In this document: positions 36,747-48,234 of the stretch, piece by piece
Layout: each line of letters opens with the position of its first letter
Position numbering within the stretch: position 1 is the stretch's first letter
From: Phoronis australis
Taxonomy: Eukaryota; Phoronida; Phoronidae
NCBI GenBank assembly: GCA_002633005.1
Contig: NMRA01000571.1
Location: forward strand, 207,299-263,417
Direction of reading: 5' to 3'
Length of the DNA stretch: 56,119 nt
Program-made: the position numbers and the translations under genes
Notes under the pieces: generated by a model
Databases searched by the model: none
What the model saw: only the letters and a program-made list of their open reading frames with translations
Told to the model about the DNA's origin: nothing

Positions 36747-39523
36747 TTAGTTATCAATATATTTGAACTCCTTCACATTACCTCCCTGCTCCAGTACATA
36801 CACCTGCCCTGGGCCTGATGTACATATGGCTGTAGGACTGGAAACATCATCCTCAGTGGTGATCACATCTGCACTTGCAGGGGTCAATAGAATTATACGG
36901 TGATTGGAGTCCTTTGAGTCAGCCAGGAGAATGTGGCCGAACTGATCCACACACACACCGCGCGGCCTACGCAGTTCATCACTGAATGCGTGTATAACGG
37001 CCGGCTGTGTGGGGTCAATTACATACACACAAGGGGGTTTCCACTGGCTCACCACCAGATGTCTAGAGTTCTCATCGACACATATGTAGTGCGGTGAGAA
37101 CTCATTCAGACCAAGGGAGTCGGCGTCTATTTGATGAGTGACCTTACACTCAAAGTCAGTGTACATCACCCGTCCACCCTGTGTATCTGCCACTATCAGC
37201 TGGTCGACGTGACATGTAATGCGCCCCATGTTTCTATACAAACCTGGGTAGGCCTTCACCAGTTGACCAGTGGCGTCACACTTGACAACACCGTGAATGC
37301 CGAGGTCGGTGATGAAGATCTCACCAAGTGTATTACATGTCACATCACAGGGGGACCGCAGTCGGTGTTGGGTTTGGTTTAGCGTTAATTTGAATGTAAA
37401 GTTGTTTTTATCAAACACTTTGACATTCTTGTTCTTACTGTCTGTAACAACAACCACCCCATCACCCACTGCCAGTCCCACACAACAGCCTACCTCCTCC
37501 CCCTCAAGCATACTGCTAAATCTCCGCTCAAGTTGAACATGTTTAACAGCCGATTGAGGGCCCTCACGGTGGACAGGTGATTTACTGTAAACTGCAACAA
37601 CTGAGGCAAATTTTTCAGAAAATTTGGATAAAATGCTTTCGTCTTCTAACTCTGCAACAATATTTACAGTTAAACCAGGGACTGCAATTCTCTCTGGCTG
37701 TAATTTAATCACTCTTTTCTTCAAATGCGTCACAATTTGACTAATGTTAAAGTTCTCAAGACGCAATCTAATTTCCTTAAATTGCTGTAGTTTCTCGACA
37801 TCTTGTGCTGACTCAAGAACGCTATTTACATATTCTAACAAATGAGCAAACTTTTCTTTGTTCAGTTTGAACTCCTTATACCCATCTTCTGCCTGTTTTT
37901 TCATCGCCGTTACCTTCTTATTCAGCTCATCCATGGCATTTTTTTCATGTTTCTCGATTTCTTGCGGAGGAGTCACTGTCACTGCCTGCAAGGCGCTGTA
38001 AAGCTCTTTTATTTTACTCTCACAATCTTTCTGTTGATGTTCCAAACTTTCCAGAATTTGTTTTTGCTTTTCACACATCATTTCGTAGTGTTCTGGGACA
38101 TCTTTCCAAGGTTCCAGCAATTCACGCATGACTGCTTTGGCGTTTCTTGCAGCTTCTTTAGTATTTTTTACTTTGTGATCGTTATGACTCGAGGTATTGC
38201 AATCTAAACATATCGGAATCTCACACTGTTCGCAATAAAGTTCCAAAAGTTTGCTCTTGTGAACAGAACAATTTATTTTTTGGTGACATCGAATATGCTG
38301 AAAATGCTTTCCGCTCTTCACTTCCTCTAGGCTAACCACTCGATGTGTCTTTGTATGGCGGCGATGGCTTTTTGCACAAGATTCGCATAAATGGTCATTG
38401 CATTGAGTACAGAGTGAAGTAGCTTGCACGTCCTGACCGTCACTTTTACAGAAATCACAAGAGATGCTACCCTCTTTCGGAAAAAGTTCGCCTAGGCCTA
38501 AAAGATGATAACTTTTTTTGAATCCAGACACGCCTTCCTTTGGTATGGCAAATTCGTCCTTACACATGGGACAGGAAAATTTGCCATCTTTTCCAGTCTC
38601 CGCCATGTGCTGTTCCAAACATGCTGTGCAGAATGCGTGCATGCAGGGTAGACCTCTTGGGTCAGTAAACTGTTGCAGACATATGGGACACTGCAACATT
38701 CGCCGTATCTGGTCAATCTTCTCTGGGGACAACGTCTCCTGTAGAGAAAAACAAGAAATGAACATATTTCATTGATTATTGACTACAGGTTCTGAACTTA
38801 AGTAAATATCGTATATGCTCGTATTTAGGTCTATGCACCTATGGCCATTCAAAAGTAGACACACGCGCCTATATATTAAACGTAACCGATACAAAGCGGC
38901 AACTGTTGCAACAACCATTTCAAGCCACGTTTCGTCTGAATCGGGCATTGTCACGCCAAGTTGGTTACGTAATACTGTCACCGTAGGTTTCCATTTTTGT
39001 TACGGTAACGAATTTTATAAGAGGGATAAGCCAAAACCGACTTTCGTTTTTAGCCAGGGAAACAGGGCGAATTTCAACTTTACTTAATCAGAACAAAAAA
39101 TTGTCAGAAAACATGAAGAGAGGGAATTTTAAATATTTACATTTAGTATTGGAAGCCACTTGTGCCTGTAAGTGGTGCACAGGCGCAACACTAGAGCAAC
39201 AATATGCTTCTGAAAAACATATTCCTTTGGGTCAGGGCGCATAGGCCGAAAACAATAACACAGTAAGTCACTCTTGACTAAAGCAACATAAAATTCCTTT
39301 CTTGGGATTTCTCTTCCATTCAATCTTTTGACATACTGAATATAAACAAACCGTCAGTGATTTTCCTATTGCATGTATACATGGCACCTTTACGAAGGAG
39401 TGTAGTGTAGTACAACAGTAACCTCCTTGCCTATAACTTTCTGCTCACGTGCACACAATATTTACTCACTTTTACATCCTCCTCTTCTTCATCTTCATCT
39501 TCTACCTCTGCCCCTTTCACCAT
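36747..39523 (-). CDS. TRIM-family E3 ubiquitin ligase-like protein (RING, two B-boxes, coiled coil, NHL-like propeller)
   Basis: Two coding exons, 39470..39523 and 36747..38738, join in phase 0 (AAA|GTGAGT donor, TTTTTCTCTACAG acceptor), giving 681 residues. Exon 1 encodes only 18 residues: MVKG followed by a strongly acidic run ending DVK. Exon 2 starts ETLSPEKIDQI. The RING spans about residues 35-77 with the full C-x2-C...C-x-H-x2-C-x2-C...C-x2-C set. B-box 1 is at about 112-146, B-box 2 (C-x2-H type) at about 175-206, and a coiled coil at about 210-330. The C-terminal third holds NHL/beta-propeller blades such as LRSPCDVTCNTLGEIFITDLG and RRPRGVCVDQFGHILLADS. RING TRIMs act as ubiquitin ligases; the NHL end binds partners or RNA in some members. 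Substrate unknown. Intact, no frameshift, closest in layout to TRIM2/3/56/71-like proteins. Confidence 0.95.
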
Positions 39524-39636
39524 CTCAAAGAAATTGCCAGATCAACTGTTTTCAACTTCTCTTTTTTTCTTGATGAGAGGCCAACTGCGCTTCACTGTTG
39601 AGTTGGTCGTCTGCGCATAACTTCGTGGCGCGCGTT

Positions 39637-39661
39637 TATTTATAGCCTGCTGCGTGACTCA
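39637..39661 (-). promoter_or_regulatory. TRIM core promoter: TATA box and AP-1-like site
   Basis: On the minus strand GGCTATAAATAAACG holds a consensus TATAAATA (39637..39644), about 115 bp upstream of the TRIM ATG. Transcription would start near 39613, leaving a 5'UTR of about 90 nt. The AP-1 consensus TGACTCA (39655..39661) lies 10 bp further upstream. This suggests inducible control, which is inference. Confidence 0.6.
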
Positions 39662-40776
39662 CGCTCCGTCATGGCTGGGTTGCAAAAATATCAGCTTACG
39701 TTTTGTGAAAGACCCTCGAGACGCCAGGTGTGGGTTTCGGGGAGGCAAAAATATTGATGTAGCTTATTTAATCACAATTCGTTTTTTCAACTTGAATGCG
39801 CCTTCGTTCTTTCTACATCGCGTACTTGTTAAAACTTTCTTTTTGTCTATTCAAGTGCTAAGACGACCGCGGTGGTGTTTTGATTGCCATATTATTTGTT
39901 CAAACTGTTCTTGCAAATGGTAACTTGAACCGCTTTTAGAATATTAAACAATCCTATATTTCAACTGACTGTTTTAGCACAGTTTTCACAAGCCAATTGT
40001 GACTCGGAACAATTTTGTAGTTACAAATAGCGTGTATTATTCTTCCATACTTCACGGTAGTTTAATGCCCCCAAAAAATATCGATATAACACCATAAACC
40101 TTGGCACACAACCAAAACAGCAAACAAGTCAAATCAAATTATTGAAAAGACACAAGCCACAAGCCGCCTTAACGTCTTTACTAAAATAATTATAAAACTT
40201 CACGAAAGGAATTTCACCGCAACCAGTCTTGTTTACAGCGGCTACAAACGCACATTGCAGCTTAAAAAATTAGAACACTTACCGTCACGAACTTGTTCTC
40301 AAATTATTTGAAATAAGTGACGGTTTCTTAATATGTGAGATCATGCTCAGAGTTGGCTCTTCACAGTGTGTACAAGTGGATTTGTCACAGCGTGTAATCT
40401 CCAAACAGGATTTAAAGAAATAACGAAATCACTTCTCATCTGAGTAAGGAATAAACTGAGACTAATTTTGTAGAGATAATTTTTTTAAGCCTAGAATCAG
40501 TTTTTTCGACGGAACACTGGCTTATTGTCGTTTTAAACTTATTCACAAATGCTTTGTTACATATTTATAACGAAATGTTTTCAAAATAAACTTAACAGCA
40601 GTATCAAGAAATTCGGCCCGATTGATCGAAAGAATGGAAGTTTGAAGAACTTTAAGACCACTATTTGTTAATTACCCTAGTGGAATATTTCTGATGGTCG
40701 ATATTTTTGCACTAGTGTCATACGAATAGTATTTCTTTTGAAGATTGTCGATAGAATGCGTTTGTAAGAAACTATA
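39662..40776. other. No gene recognised
   Basis: Upstream flank of the TRIM gene. An 89-codon plus-strand frame at 39654 is motif-free. No second, divergent gene is apparent. Confidence 0.4.
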
Positions 40777-41234
40777 CCCGTTCTAAACCCCGTAACTCCA
40801 TTCAAAAGTCTACTAAATGCAAGCCGTTATATGCTTGCAGCTCACTGTATTATTTTACTGCAATACATTAGACACCGTAACACTCTTCAAAAAGCCCACA
40901 ATGAGACGGCCTTCTCTTTGAGCAAGGAGAACAAGTGTGAAGTGGCGAAACCTGAGAGTTCTGGGATAGCGGTACTTTCAGGTAAGGCTGCCATTTTGTA
41001 AATTCGGCGCGAAACACAGATTGCCGCTAATCTCCAAGCTGAATAGAAGCGAAAATCTTGGCAACAAGAGTAAACATCGACTTGATAATGGAGCGCACTG
41101 TAACACGCATGTAGGGCGCGTTGAAGAATGTGACGGTGTATAATGTATTGCAGTAATATATTACAGTGAACTGCAAGCATGTAACGGTTTGCATTTAATA
41201 GACTCTTAAATGGTGTTACGGCGTTTGGAACGGG
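40777..41234. mobile_element. 458-bp non-autonomous DNA element with about 120-bp terminal inverted repeats
   Basis: The left end (40777..40897) and the reverse complement of the right end (41113..41234) align closely for about 120 bp. They share CCCGTTC.AAAC.CCGTAAC, CATT.AA.AGTCTA.TAAATGCA, CCGTTA.ATGCTTGCAG, TCACTGTA and ACTGCAATACATTA. The unique centre is about 215 bp and has no convincing frame. AAACT flanks both sides approximately, but a target duplication is not certain, so the superfamily is unassigned. Confidence 0.85.
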
Positions 41235-42864
41235 AAAAAACTCAACTTTCGAACAGTCTGTAGGGAGTACAATTTTTGATGATCGTGTACAGAGTACCTG
41301 TCAATTGAATTAAGATACTCAAAGTACTGTACATGTATTGTTATCACAAACAAAGATTTCAGAAGGCTTTTTGAATTCAAGTTTAACTGGAACGAACTAA
41401 AATTCAAGTTAACAGGAATAGGCTTGGAGAATTCCATACAGGGGGACCCCAAACACCACGGCATGCCCGTCTTCCCCATAGTGGCCGTTATGAATCTGCG
41501 AGCATGCCTTCGGGAATTGATAATTCGCTGGTTCCTGACTTACTTATTTATTGACTTACTTGTATGTATGTATGTATGTATGTATGTATGTATGTATGTA
41601 TGTATGTATGCATGTAAGTGTGAATGTATATATGTATAAATGTATTTGTGTACGCGTGTTTATATGTGTGTATGTATGTGTCTGTGCGTGCGTACATGCG
41701 TGTGTGTGTATGTGAGTGAGGGAAAGCCCTGCCTTCTTTTCCTTTTTTGTTTTTAGAGTAGTTTTGAAGAATAATATACTATTAAATTAAAAATAAATAA
41801 AAAGCAGAGCTCTTTACGTTGAGAAAATAAGCGAGTAGCCCATTTTGTCTATTTGCAGCACACTGACCTGGTCCTAACATCCCTGGATTTCTACCCCAAC
41901 CCATGTATTAGTCAAACTGGTGACAAAATCAAATGTCATAAGACCAGAAATGAAAAACCTTCAGGGCTGGCTTGCGACTAATACATCTTTTTGATATGGA
42001 TATCAAAGATTTTTACTTGGTTTTCAGCGTACCAGAAGAATATCTAAGCGTACAATAACAGTTTGTGTCCAATATTGATGAATGGTCTATGAATTTGGCT
42101 TGTTGTCCGCGGTTTACAGTTTGAGAAATCAGCTGGCCATTTTTTATTAGCTCACTACAAAAATTGCATGTACAAGTCATGACGTTGAGCTCACACACGT
42201 CCACAAACAAGCTGCGTTCATACCGGGAACCAATCAATGATTATTAGAAAAATGAAGGAGCCATAGGGGTCCATTTATCATTGAATTTATTTTGTTCGCA
42301 ATTTTAGAATATATAAACCAAAAAATATGTTCAAAGAAATTAAATTTACCGCTATTCCTGTGTTATTCAAAATCCAATTTTGAAAGGAATCCCTAAATGA
42401 CTAACTAACAATGCAAGACCAAATAGATGGGTTAAAACTTCTGGCTCCTTTTTACAAAAAGTGTGCAAGTTCGAAGACAAGATGTCAATTTTACAAAGGA
42501 AGTCATTGGAACTAATTATTCTGTGAATAACTCTAATCTGGAACTATTTTAGTTCAACATAATTTGCAACACTAACAGAGCCTGTGCGTGTCTTTCTCCA
42601 CCCTCCACTAGTAAATTCATCTGGACAGTCAAGCACGTACATGTACTAACCTTTGTTTCAGAAATATTAACACAAATTTTGAGACAATTCTGACTGTTTT
42701 ACAAAAGGTGTTTGAGTCCATTTCCAGACACGAACACACTGAGTCGGTAGAAACGAGCTCTTTACTTTTTTCATTATGAAACAACCACAATAAATAATTC
42801 ATGCCTTTGTATTCGTCACCAGTCAAATTAAAGAAAATAAACACATAACTTGTATCGAAATTCA
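41235..42864. other. Intergenic; (TATG)n tract at 41561..41610 grading into TG/TA-rich DNA to about 41730
   Basis: About twelve TATG units are followed by degenerate TGTG/TATG sequence. Frames across it encode cysteine-rich artefacts. No gene seen in the rest. Confidence 0.7.
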
Positions 42865-42955
42865 ATGCTGAGGGCCCCCATGGAAAGCAATGTAAACTGG
42901 CGGGGCTTCCCTCTTTGTAAATATTTCATTAATAACAATAAACCTGTACAATGCT
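42865..42955 (+). mobile_element. LINE 3' tail fragment
   Basis: GCTGAGGGCCCCCATGGAAA, then TTCCCTCTTTGTAAATATTT and an AATAACAATAAA end. This is the same tail as at 34246..34335, with no coding part attached. Confidence 0.6.
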
Positions 42956-44464
42956 CTCGACTAATCTAAAAATACAAAGCCTATGAATATTGATTCCATT
43001 GTTGTTTTTGTGAATTGCTTAAATTCAGTCTATTCAAACTGCAGCACAAAATAATATTGTCTCTTTGTTGCGTTTTGATCAGGTATTATTACCAAACAAA
43101 TAAATCAATACCTTATATTTAACTTATTGTCTATAACCTGATCAAGACAACAACAGCCTAGACTCGTTTGGAAGTCAATTTGATAAACATGTCACTGAAC
43201 ATATGAAATGCATTCCTACATTTTAATGCAGGAATATTTTAAGAAAAGCATTTGTGAGTGAGTTATTGATAAGCAGAAAACACTGGTTACTGAGTATCCA
43301 CGACGGCAAACTGAAAGTGTTTTCACACATAAGTCTGTATACCAAAAATACGCAACTGCTTTCGATTTCCTCATGCACACTAGTCGATATTTGTGCGGTA
43401 CGCAAATGAAGTTAAAACGTGTTTATTTGGATTTGGCATGTGAAAAAAGTCCTTCAGAGGTCCATGTTTAATGGCAAATGTGTATTGTATCGAATTGAAG
43501 CAGGTTGTTCTACTTATTCCTATAATGTTTAGTGAAACCTATCTTCGTTTGAGCCCCTCTCTAGGTGCACGCATGAGTTGGTCAACATCACAGACATCTG
43601 ATCATCAATAAACACAGTAACAGCTGTTAGACGTTTTGCTCAACTCCCATAGAATGTCAATAAAAAGTAACGGTGATAGCTATGTATGATTAAAACTCAC
43701 AGTATCATCAGTAGACTACATATTAGTCAACAATTCTTAACACTTACATCATAAAACAACAACTGTCAAAGGTTTTGCTTTCAAGTACTACAATTAATCC
43801 AGTTAGCTGTGTTTCCGCAAGTCTCTAATTACATGAAAAACCATAACTCCCAGTCTAAAAAATCAAAACAAATGGCTGGTTCCAAATAGAGAAACCGAAA
43901 GCACCGGGATGTTGTTCAGCAAACAATCACATATACTGGAGCCTTATAATATGCGTTGAACCTTGTTTAGAATGTTAACAACAACATTACATACAAACTT
44001 TCATTTTCCAGTTTTGTATGTAAGTCTACCCTGGTTACAACAATTTATCACTATGATATAAATAGCAAAGCACAGAACTATTGATGTATAGAACAATAGC
44101 ATTAGGCCTCTTACTTGGCAATGTTCTCGCCCGGCATTGGTGAGACTTTACTGTATGCCCGCGTGGCAATTGCTGGCCTTTAAAAGGGGACTGTAGTCAA
44201 AATAATGTTGCAGTTAATCGGTTCTAACATACAAATAAAACTCACATTTGCCTGACTTGCGTGCCAAACTAAAGCCAATTCGAATTCATGGTCAAAACAC
44301 TGAATTCTGAAAGCGATCGCTGATTGGCTGATGCGTCAGTGACGTGAACGGCGGGGTATCGGCTGCTTTACACATTCATTGCTTATGTCATATTTGAAGA
44401 GTTTACATCGTAATTTATCATTGTATCAATCGTCCTTATTTTTTATTGTTTGCCACAGTGCTGT
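42956..44464. other. No gene recognised
   Basis: Contains an inverted repeat with TTGATCAGGT arms (about 43074..43147). Otherwise AT-rich and featureless. Confidence 0.4.
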
Positions 44465-44745
44465 NNNNNNNNNNNNNNNNNNNNNNNNNNNNNNNNNNNN
44501 NNNNNNNNNNNNNNNNNNNNNNNNNNNNNNNNNNNNNNNNNNNNNNNNNNNNNNNNNNNNNNNNNNNNNNNNNNNNNNNNNNNNNNNNNNNNNNNNNNNN
44601 NNNNNNNNNNNNNNNNNNNNNNNNNNNNNNNNNNNNNNNNNNNNNNNNNNNNNNNNNNNNNNNNNNNNNNNNNNNNNNNNNNNNNNNNNNNNNNNNNNNN
44701 NNNNNNNNNNNNNNNNNNNNNNNNNNNNNNNNNNNNNNNNNNNNN
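44465..44745. other. Assembly gap (281 N)
   Basis: Run of N. Frames crossing it are meaningless. Confidence 1.
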
Positions 44746-45339
44746 GCAAATTTTCGTCTGACGATGACGATGACTGGGTATCACTTTGTGTTGCCTCGGC
44801 TCAAACAGGTATCCCTGGTGACCCGACATTTCACACTAAAATTTCTTATTCCGACAATATGAAAAACGCTACTTGATTGCACGCTAACACAGGACAGTGA
44901 CTTTGCCCCCGCCAAATACGTCACGAGACTAAGCAGCGCTCCAAGCCGGTAATTTTTTTAGCTTCGTTAGAGAATATAAGTTTAATTTTTGGTGTTGAAT
45001 TATTTGTGAAATTAATCAACAATTCATAGAAAACTATCCAGAATTTATTCAGAATAAATTACAGTTCCCTTTTAAACAGGACAACTTTATCGTACGCATG
45101 TCGCAAAAAAATCCACTCTGTTTCAGATTATATAGTTTCGTATTCTGATGGATTTTTAAGTCACAGTAGACTTTAACAATGGCTTTCACTAGGGAAAACA
45201 ATTGATTATCTACAGTATAATGTATGTGCGATTCGTTCAGGAAAACTCTCATTCCAACATCCACCATCACACAAGATTTGCAACTTCAAACAACTTACAT
45301 TGGGATTGACCCTAGTCACCCAGATCATGTGGCGTTGGA
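44746..45339. other. No gene recognised
   Basis: No supported frame between the gap and the transposase remnant. Confidence 0.4.
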
Positions 45340-45690
45340 GTTTTTCACTCTACATAATAACTTAAATACAGCTTCCTGATGGCATCACAAGGCCTCCTTT
45401 CTGTTTTACTGTAATAAGGTGTGGGAATTTTTGTAAGTAGGTGATGGCAGACTGCTTAAAATAGACTCTCTGCATGTAGAACATGTAAGAAACTTGGGTA
45501 ATTTTCTCACGACCCACCCAGCAACATAGACTACTGTGTTTTCGATCAGTGGAGCTTAGCTTGTTGACAAGTCGTAGCCCTCGTTCGAGGCCTCATCAGG
45601 GTGGAATGGGTCCACTTCAACAGTGTGGCTTCTGTTGGTGACTGGCATGTAGATACTGCCAGCTGGTTCAGTTCCGTATAGTATCTGGCA
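45340..45690 (-). pseudogene. P-element/THAP9-like transposase C-terminal remnant
   Basis: The minus-strand peptide reads VEVDPFHPDEASNEGYD, a stop, then IENTVVYVAGWVVRKL, C-S-T-C and, after a frameshift near 45440, KQKGGLVMPSGSC. This is the order YIAGY-x-x-RKL, C-x2-C, then GGL-x-x-PS seen near the C-terminus of P-element and THAP9-type transposases. At least one stop and one frameshift make it non-functional. Family assignment is from motif memory. Confidence 0.45.
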
Positions 45691-46549
45691 CAACAGTTAC
45701 CCGCCCGTTGGAAATTTCAAGAGTTGTCAAGTTACAAAATTTGAATTGTATAATTAATGGAATTTGTGACACATGTGACATTTAAAATCCAATTTCAGCT
45801 TTTTAAATCATACAACACATTTAACCACACCCACATTTTCATAATCCGCACATACAGTGTGTACATGTAGCTAGCCAAAGCTAAGACTCTGTTTTCACAT
45901 GGTAAAGGATGATGACAAAAGCTGCCAAGAAGTAAGTAGACGACAAAACACCAAATTAATAATTTCTTTTTCAAGGATTTCAACGATACATCAAAAAGAA
46001 ACATTTACCCGCAGGGCCAAACAACGTGACATTATCCGCAATTTTAGCATAATTTTACGTCAAAGTTGGCCAAGGGAACTGTTTTTGATCATGAATAAAC
46101 TCTTGTTTATTTTCAACGCCAGAACCGAAAACAAAATAGGATCAGGTTGATATTTTACAGGTGCACTTAAGGGGCACCAATATTTTTGAAAATGTTTACT
46201 TTTCTAGGATTTTTAGATTTGTATACTAACTTATCAAAGTGGAGTTTCTTTTTGTTCTGGTCACATGAACAAATCATAGTTAACATATCTGAGCAACATA
46301 CATCCACACAGCATTTCTCAAATACACCCAACCACTACACAAGCTGCTATATAACCTAAAATACTAACTTGCTCGCCTATGGCGTTGAAGAAAACTCCAA
46401 ATGGTCTTGTGACAGCTTGTAAGTCAGTAAGAAACTCTGTGAAGTGAGTAGGTCCTCAACGAGTCCAACGACACACATTGATCTGTAAAATGGTTGTGCT
46501 TGTGAAGTTTGGGAGTAATGTAGAATTGATGATTTATTATAGGAGATTT
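45691..46549. other. No gene recognised
   Basis: AT-rich sequence with only short frames. It may include the 5'UTR of the LINE that follows. Confidence 0.4.
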
Positions 46550-47390
46550 TCGCAAAGCAACTTTATCTGTTCATATTGGTAACTACTGTAATGCTGACAA
46601 TGGGAGAAACTGGTATTATGTTGTCTATGGTGCAAACTATAGACTCGGCAGAAATCCGCGAGCATTTAGCCAGACAGATGAGTTGTCCTGGAAGGAGTAA
46701 ATTTCGACACCAATTAATTTGTTTCCTCACCACCATGGTATTCAGGCTATAGGTGAGACAGATAATGAGTTAGACCCTGCTAAAACGGCAGACTTTGCGT
46801 GTTTGCGGCCTGACGAACTCGATCCTCCCGCAACAGCGTCTTCGGAGAGTGAAGCCGAGTCGGTGCCTACTCAATCTGCGGACAGCCATGATTTCGGAGC
46901 TGAGGGATCACGTGACTCATGAATGAGGACATTGCAAAGCTCGCAAAAGCGCTGACTTTGCCCCAAGTTATCAAAACACTCCGTGATCAACTATTCCAGC
47001 CTGCCCTGGATGATATAAAGGCCTACTACGAGTCCATCCTTAACCAGAAAGACAAAAAATACAGCTGCTGAATGAGCAAGTCAACAATTTGTCAGCAAAT
47101 CTAGACAACCTAGAGCAATACTCGCGTCGCATCAATGTAATTATATATGGAGTCGATGAACCTGTAAATGAAAAACCTGGAGCCACTGACAACATCGTGA
47201 TCGACTTGGGACGCAAACTGGGTCTTGAAATTAACCCCCAATAAATCAGCAGATCCCGCAGACTCGGGCCCAAACTACGTAAACATGGACCTAGAGATTC
47301 GCGATAAGATCGCCCTATCGTCTGTAAGTTTATGTAATACCAGATCACGCTGAAATTACCTCTATATCAGTGGTGGTGCACTATATCCAG
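46550..47390 (+). pseudogene. LINE ORF1 (nucleic-acid-binding protein), decayed
   Basis: Plus-strand pieces in successive frames form one ORF1. First is a segment with W and YRLGRNPRAF, followed by a stop at 46698..46700. An acidic Ser/Glu-rich stretch to 46922 follows, then MNEDIAKLAKALTLPQ from 46919. After a slip in an A-run near 47055 comes a coiled-coil-like QLLNEQVNNLSANLDNLEQ and YSRRINVIIYGVDEP, ending in an SRSRRLGPK motif near 47280. LEQYSRR-x-N-x-x-I-x-G followed by R-x-x-RLG is characteristic of ORF1 proteins of CR1/L2-type LINEs. At least three disruptions are present. Confidence 0.65.
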
Positions 47391-48234
47391 GTCCGTAGCG
47401 ATCACAACACCTTATACTGACCATAGGCAATGGTAATGCATCGAATTCTTAATCTGCATCTAAATCATTCATGTTTGGAGCATTAGTTTTGTTGCTTATT
47501 GCCTCTTACGGTTTCCCAGTTGCACCCTTACCAAAAATGTAATATAGTATCTTTGCAACTACCTACAGTATGTTTTAGTGTGGTATTTTGGTTGTCGTTA
47601 AAACATGTTTCCCACATTTTAATTTGAATGTGTGACGGAATTGTACATTGCATGATATTCACATAAGACAATGATTCTTATATGTGAGCTCAGGCCTTAG
47701 TGGCTGTCCTTTACATAACTATTTTTTTTTTGACTGTTGTGTTTCTCAGAACGTTGATTTTGTGGACAACTCCATACCAAATTGTCGGTCAGGATAAATT
47801 TACACGTCACTGATTTTGTGTGGCATTTCTGTTCGGTCATGTTATTGACACCTCTCACTCACTATAATATTGATTTTAATTTCTAGGCACTTGCTCTGTT
47901 CTCTGTCAGTCAGGTTCAGAATCTACAACTACATGTGATTTTTGTTGTTGGTTTCAGAATGATTCCCCATATCATTAATTTGTTATTACTGTTTTAGCTT
48001 GCCTGTGAAAAAATCATGTTGAGCACTGTCTGTCACCATAATTTAGTTTATAATGACTTTCAAGTTGAAATAATCCCTGTGAAAACTGGTGTTTCAATCT
48101 GTGAGAAAGTTTACTTCAATTCAGAAGACACCACCGAACACATGAGCTGATCAGTCATTACTGGGTGGCCTATAGTGGTAAGCTAAGTGTTACAGCTAAG
48201 TTATCCATAGTGAGAGATCTTCAATACATATTTT
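47391..48234. other. ORF1-ORF2 spacer of the LINE or older debris
   Basis: About 850 bp without a recognisable frame, longer than expected between CR1-type ORFs. Either another small insertion lies here or ORF1 and ORF2 come from different copies. A splice-acceptor-like TTTTTTGTTTTCTTCAG ends at 48247. Confidence 0.4.

Noticed and set aside
44379-44876. Frames across the assembly gap
   Set aside because: They are open only because N is not a stop.
45551-45605. Hammerhead-ribozyme-like core on the minus strand (CTGATGAG, a GCCTCGAACGAGGGC stem, then a CTTGT/ACAAG stem)
   Set aside because: The essential GAAA is replaced (TACGAC), no stem I forms, and the segment is explained by the P/THAP9-like coding remnant HPDEASNEGYD.
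46919-46922. ATGA overlap between two ORF1 frames, as in coupled termination-reinitiation; the same at 48900
   Set aside because: Relatives have single continuous frames at both places, so ordinary frameshifts in a dead copy explain the overlaps.
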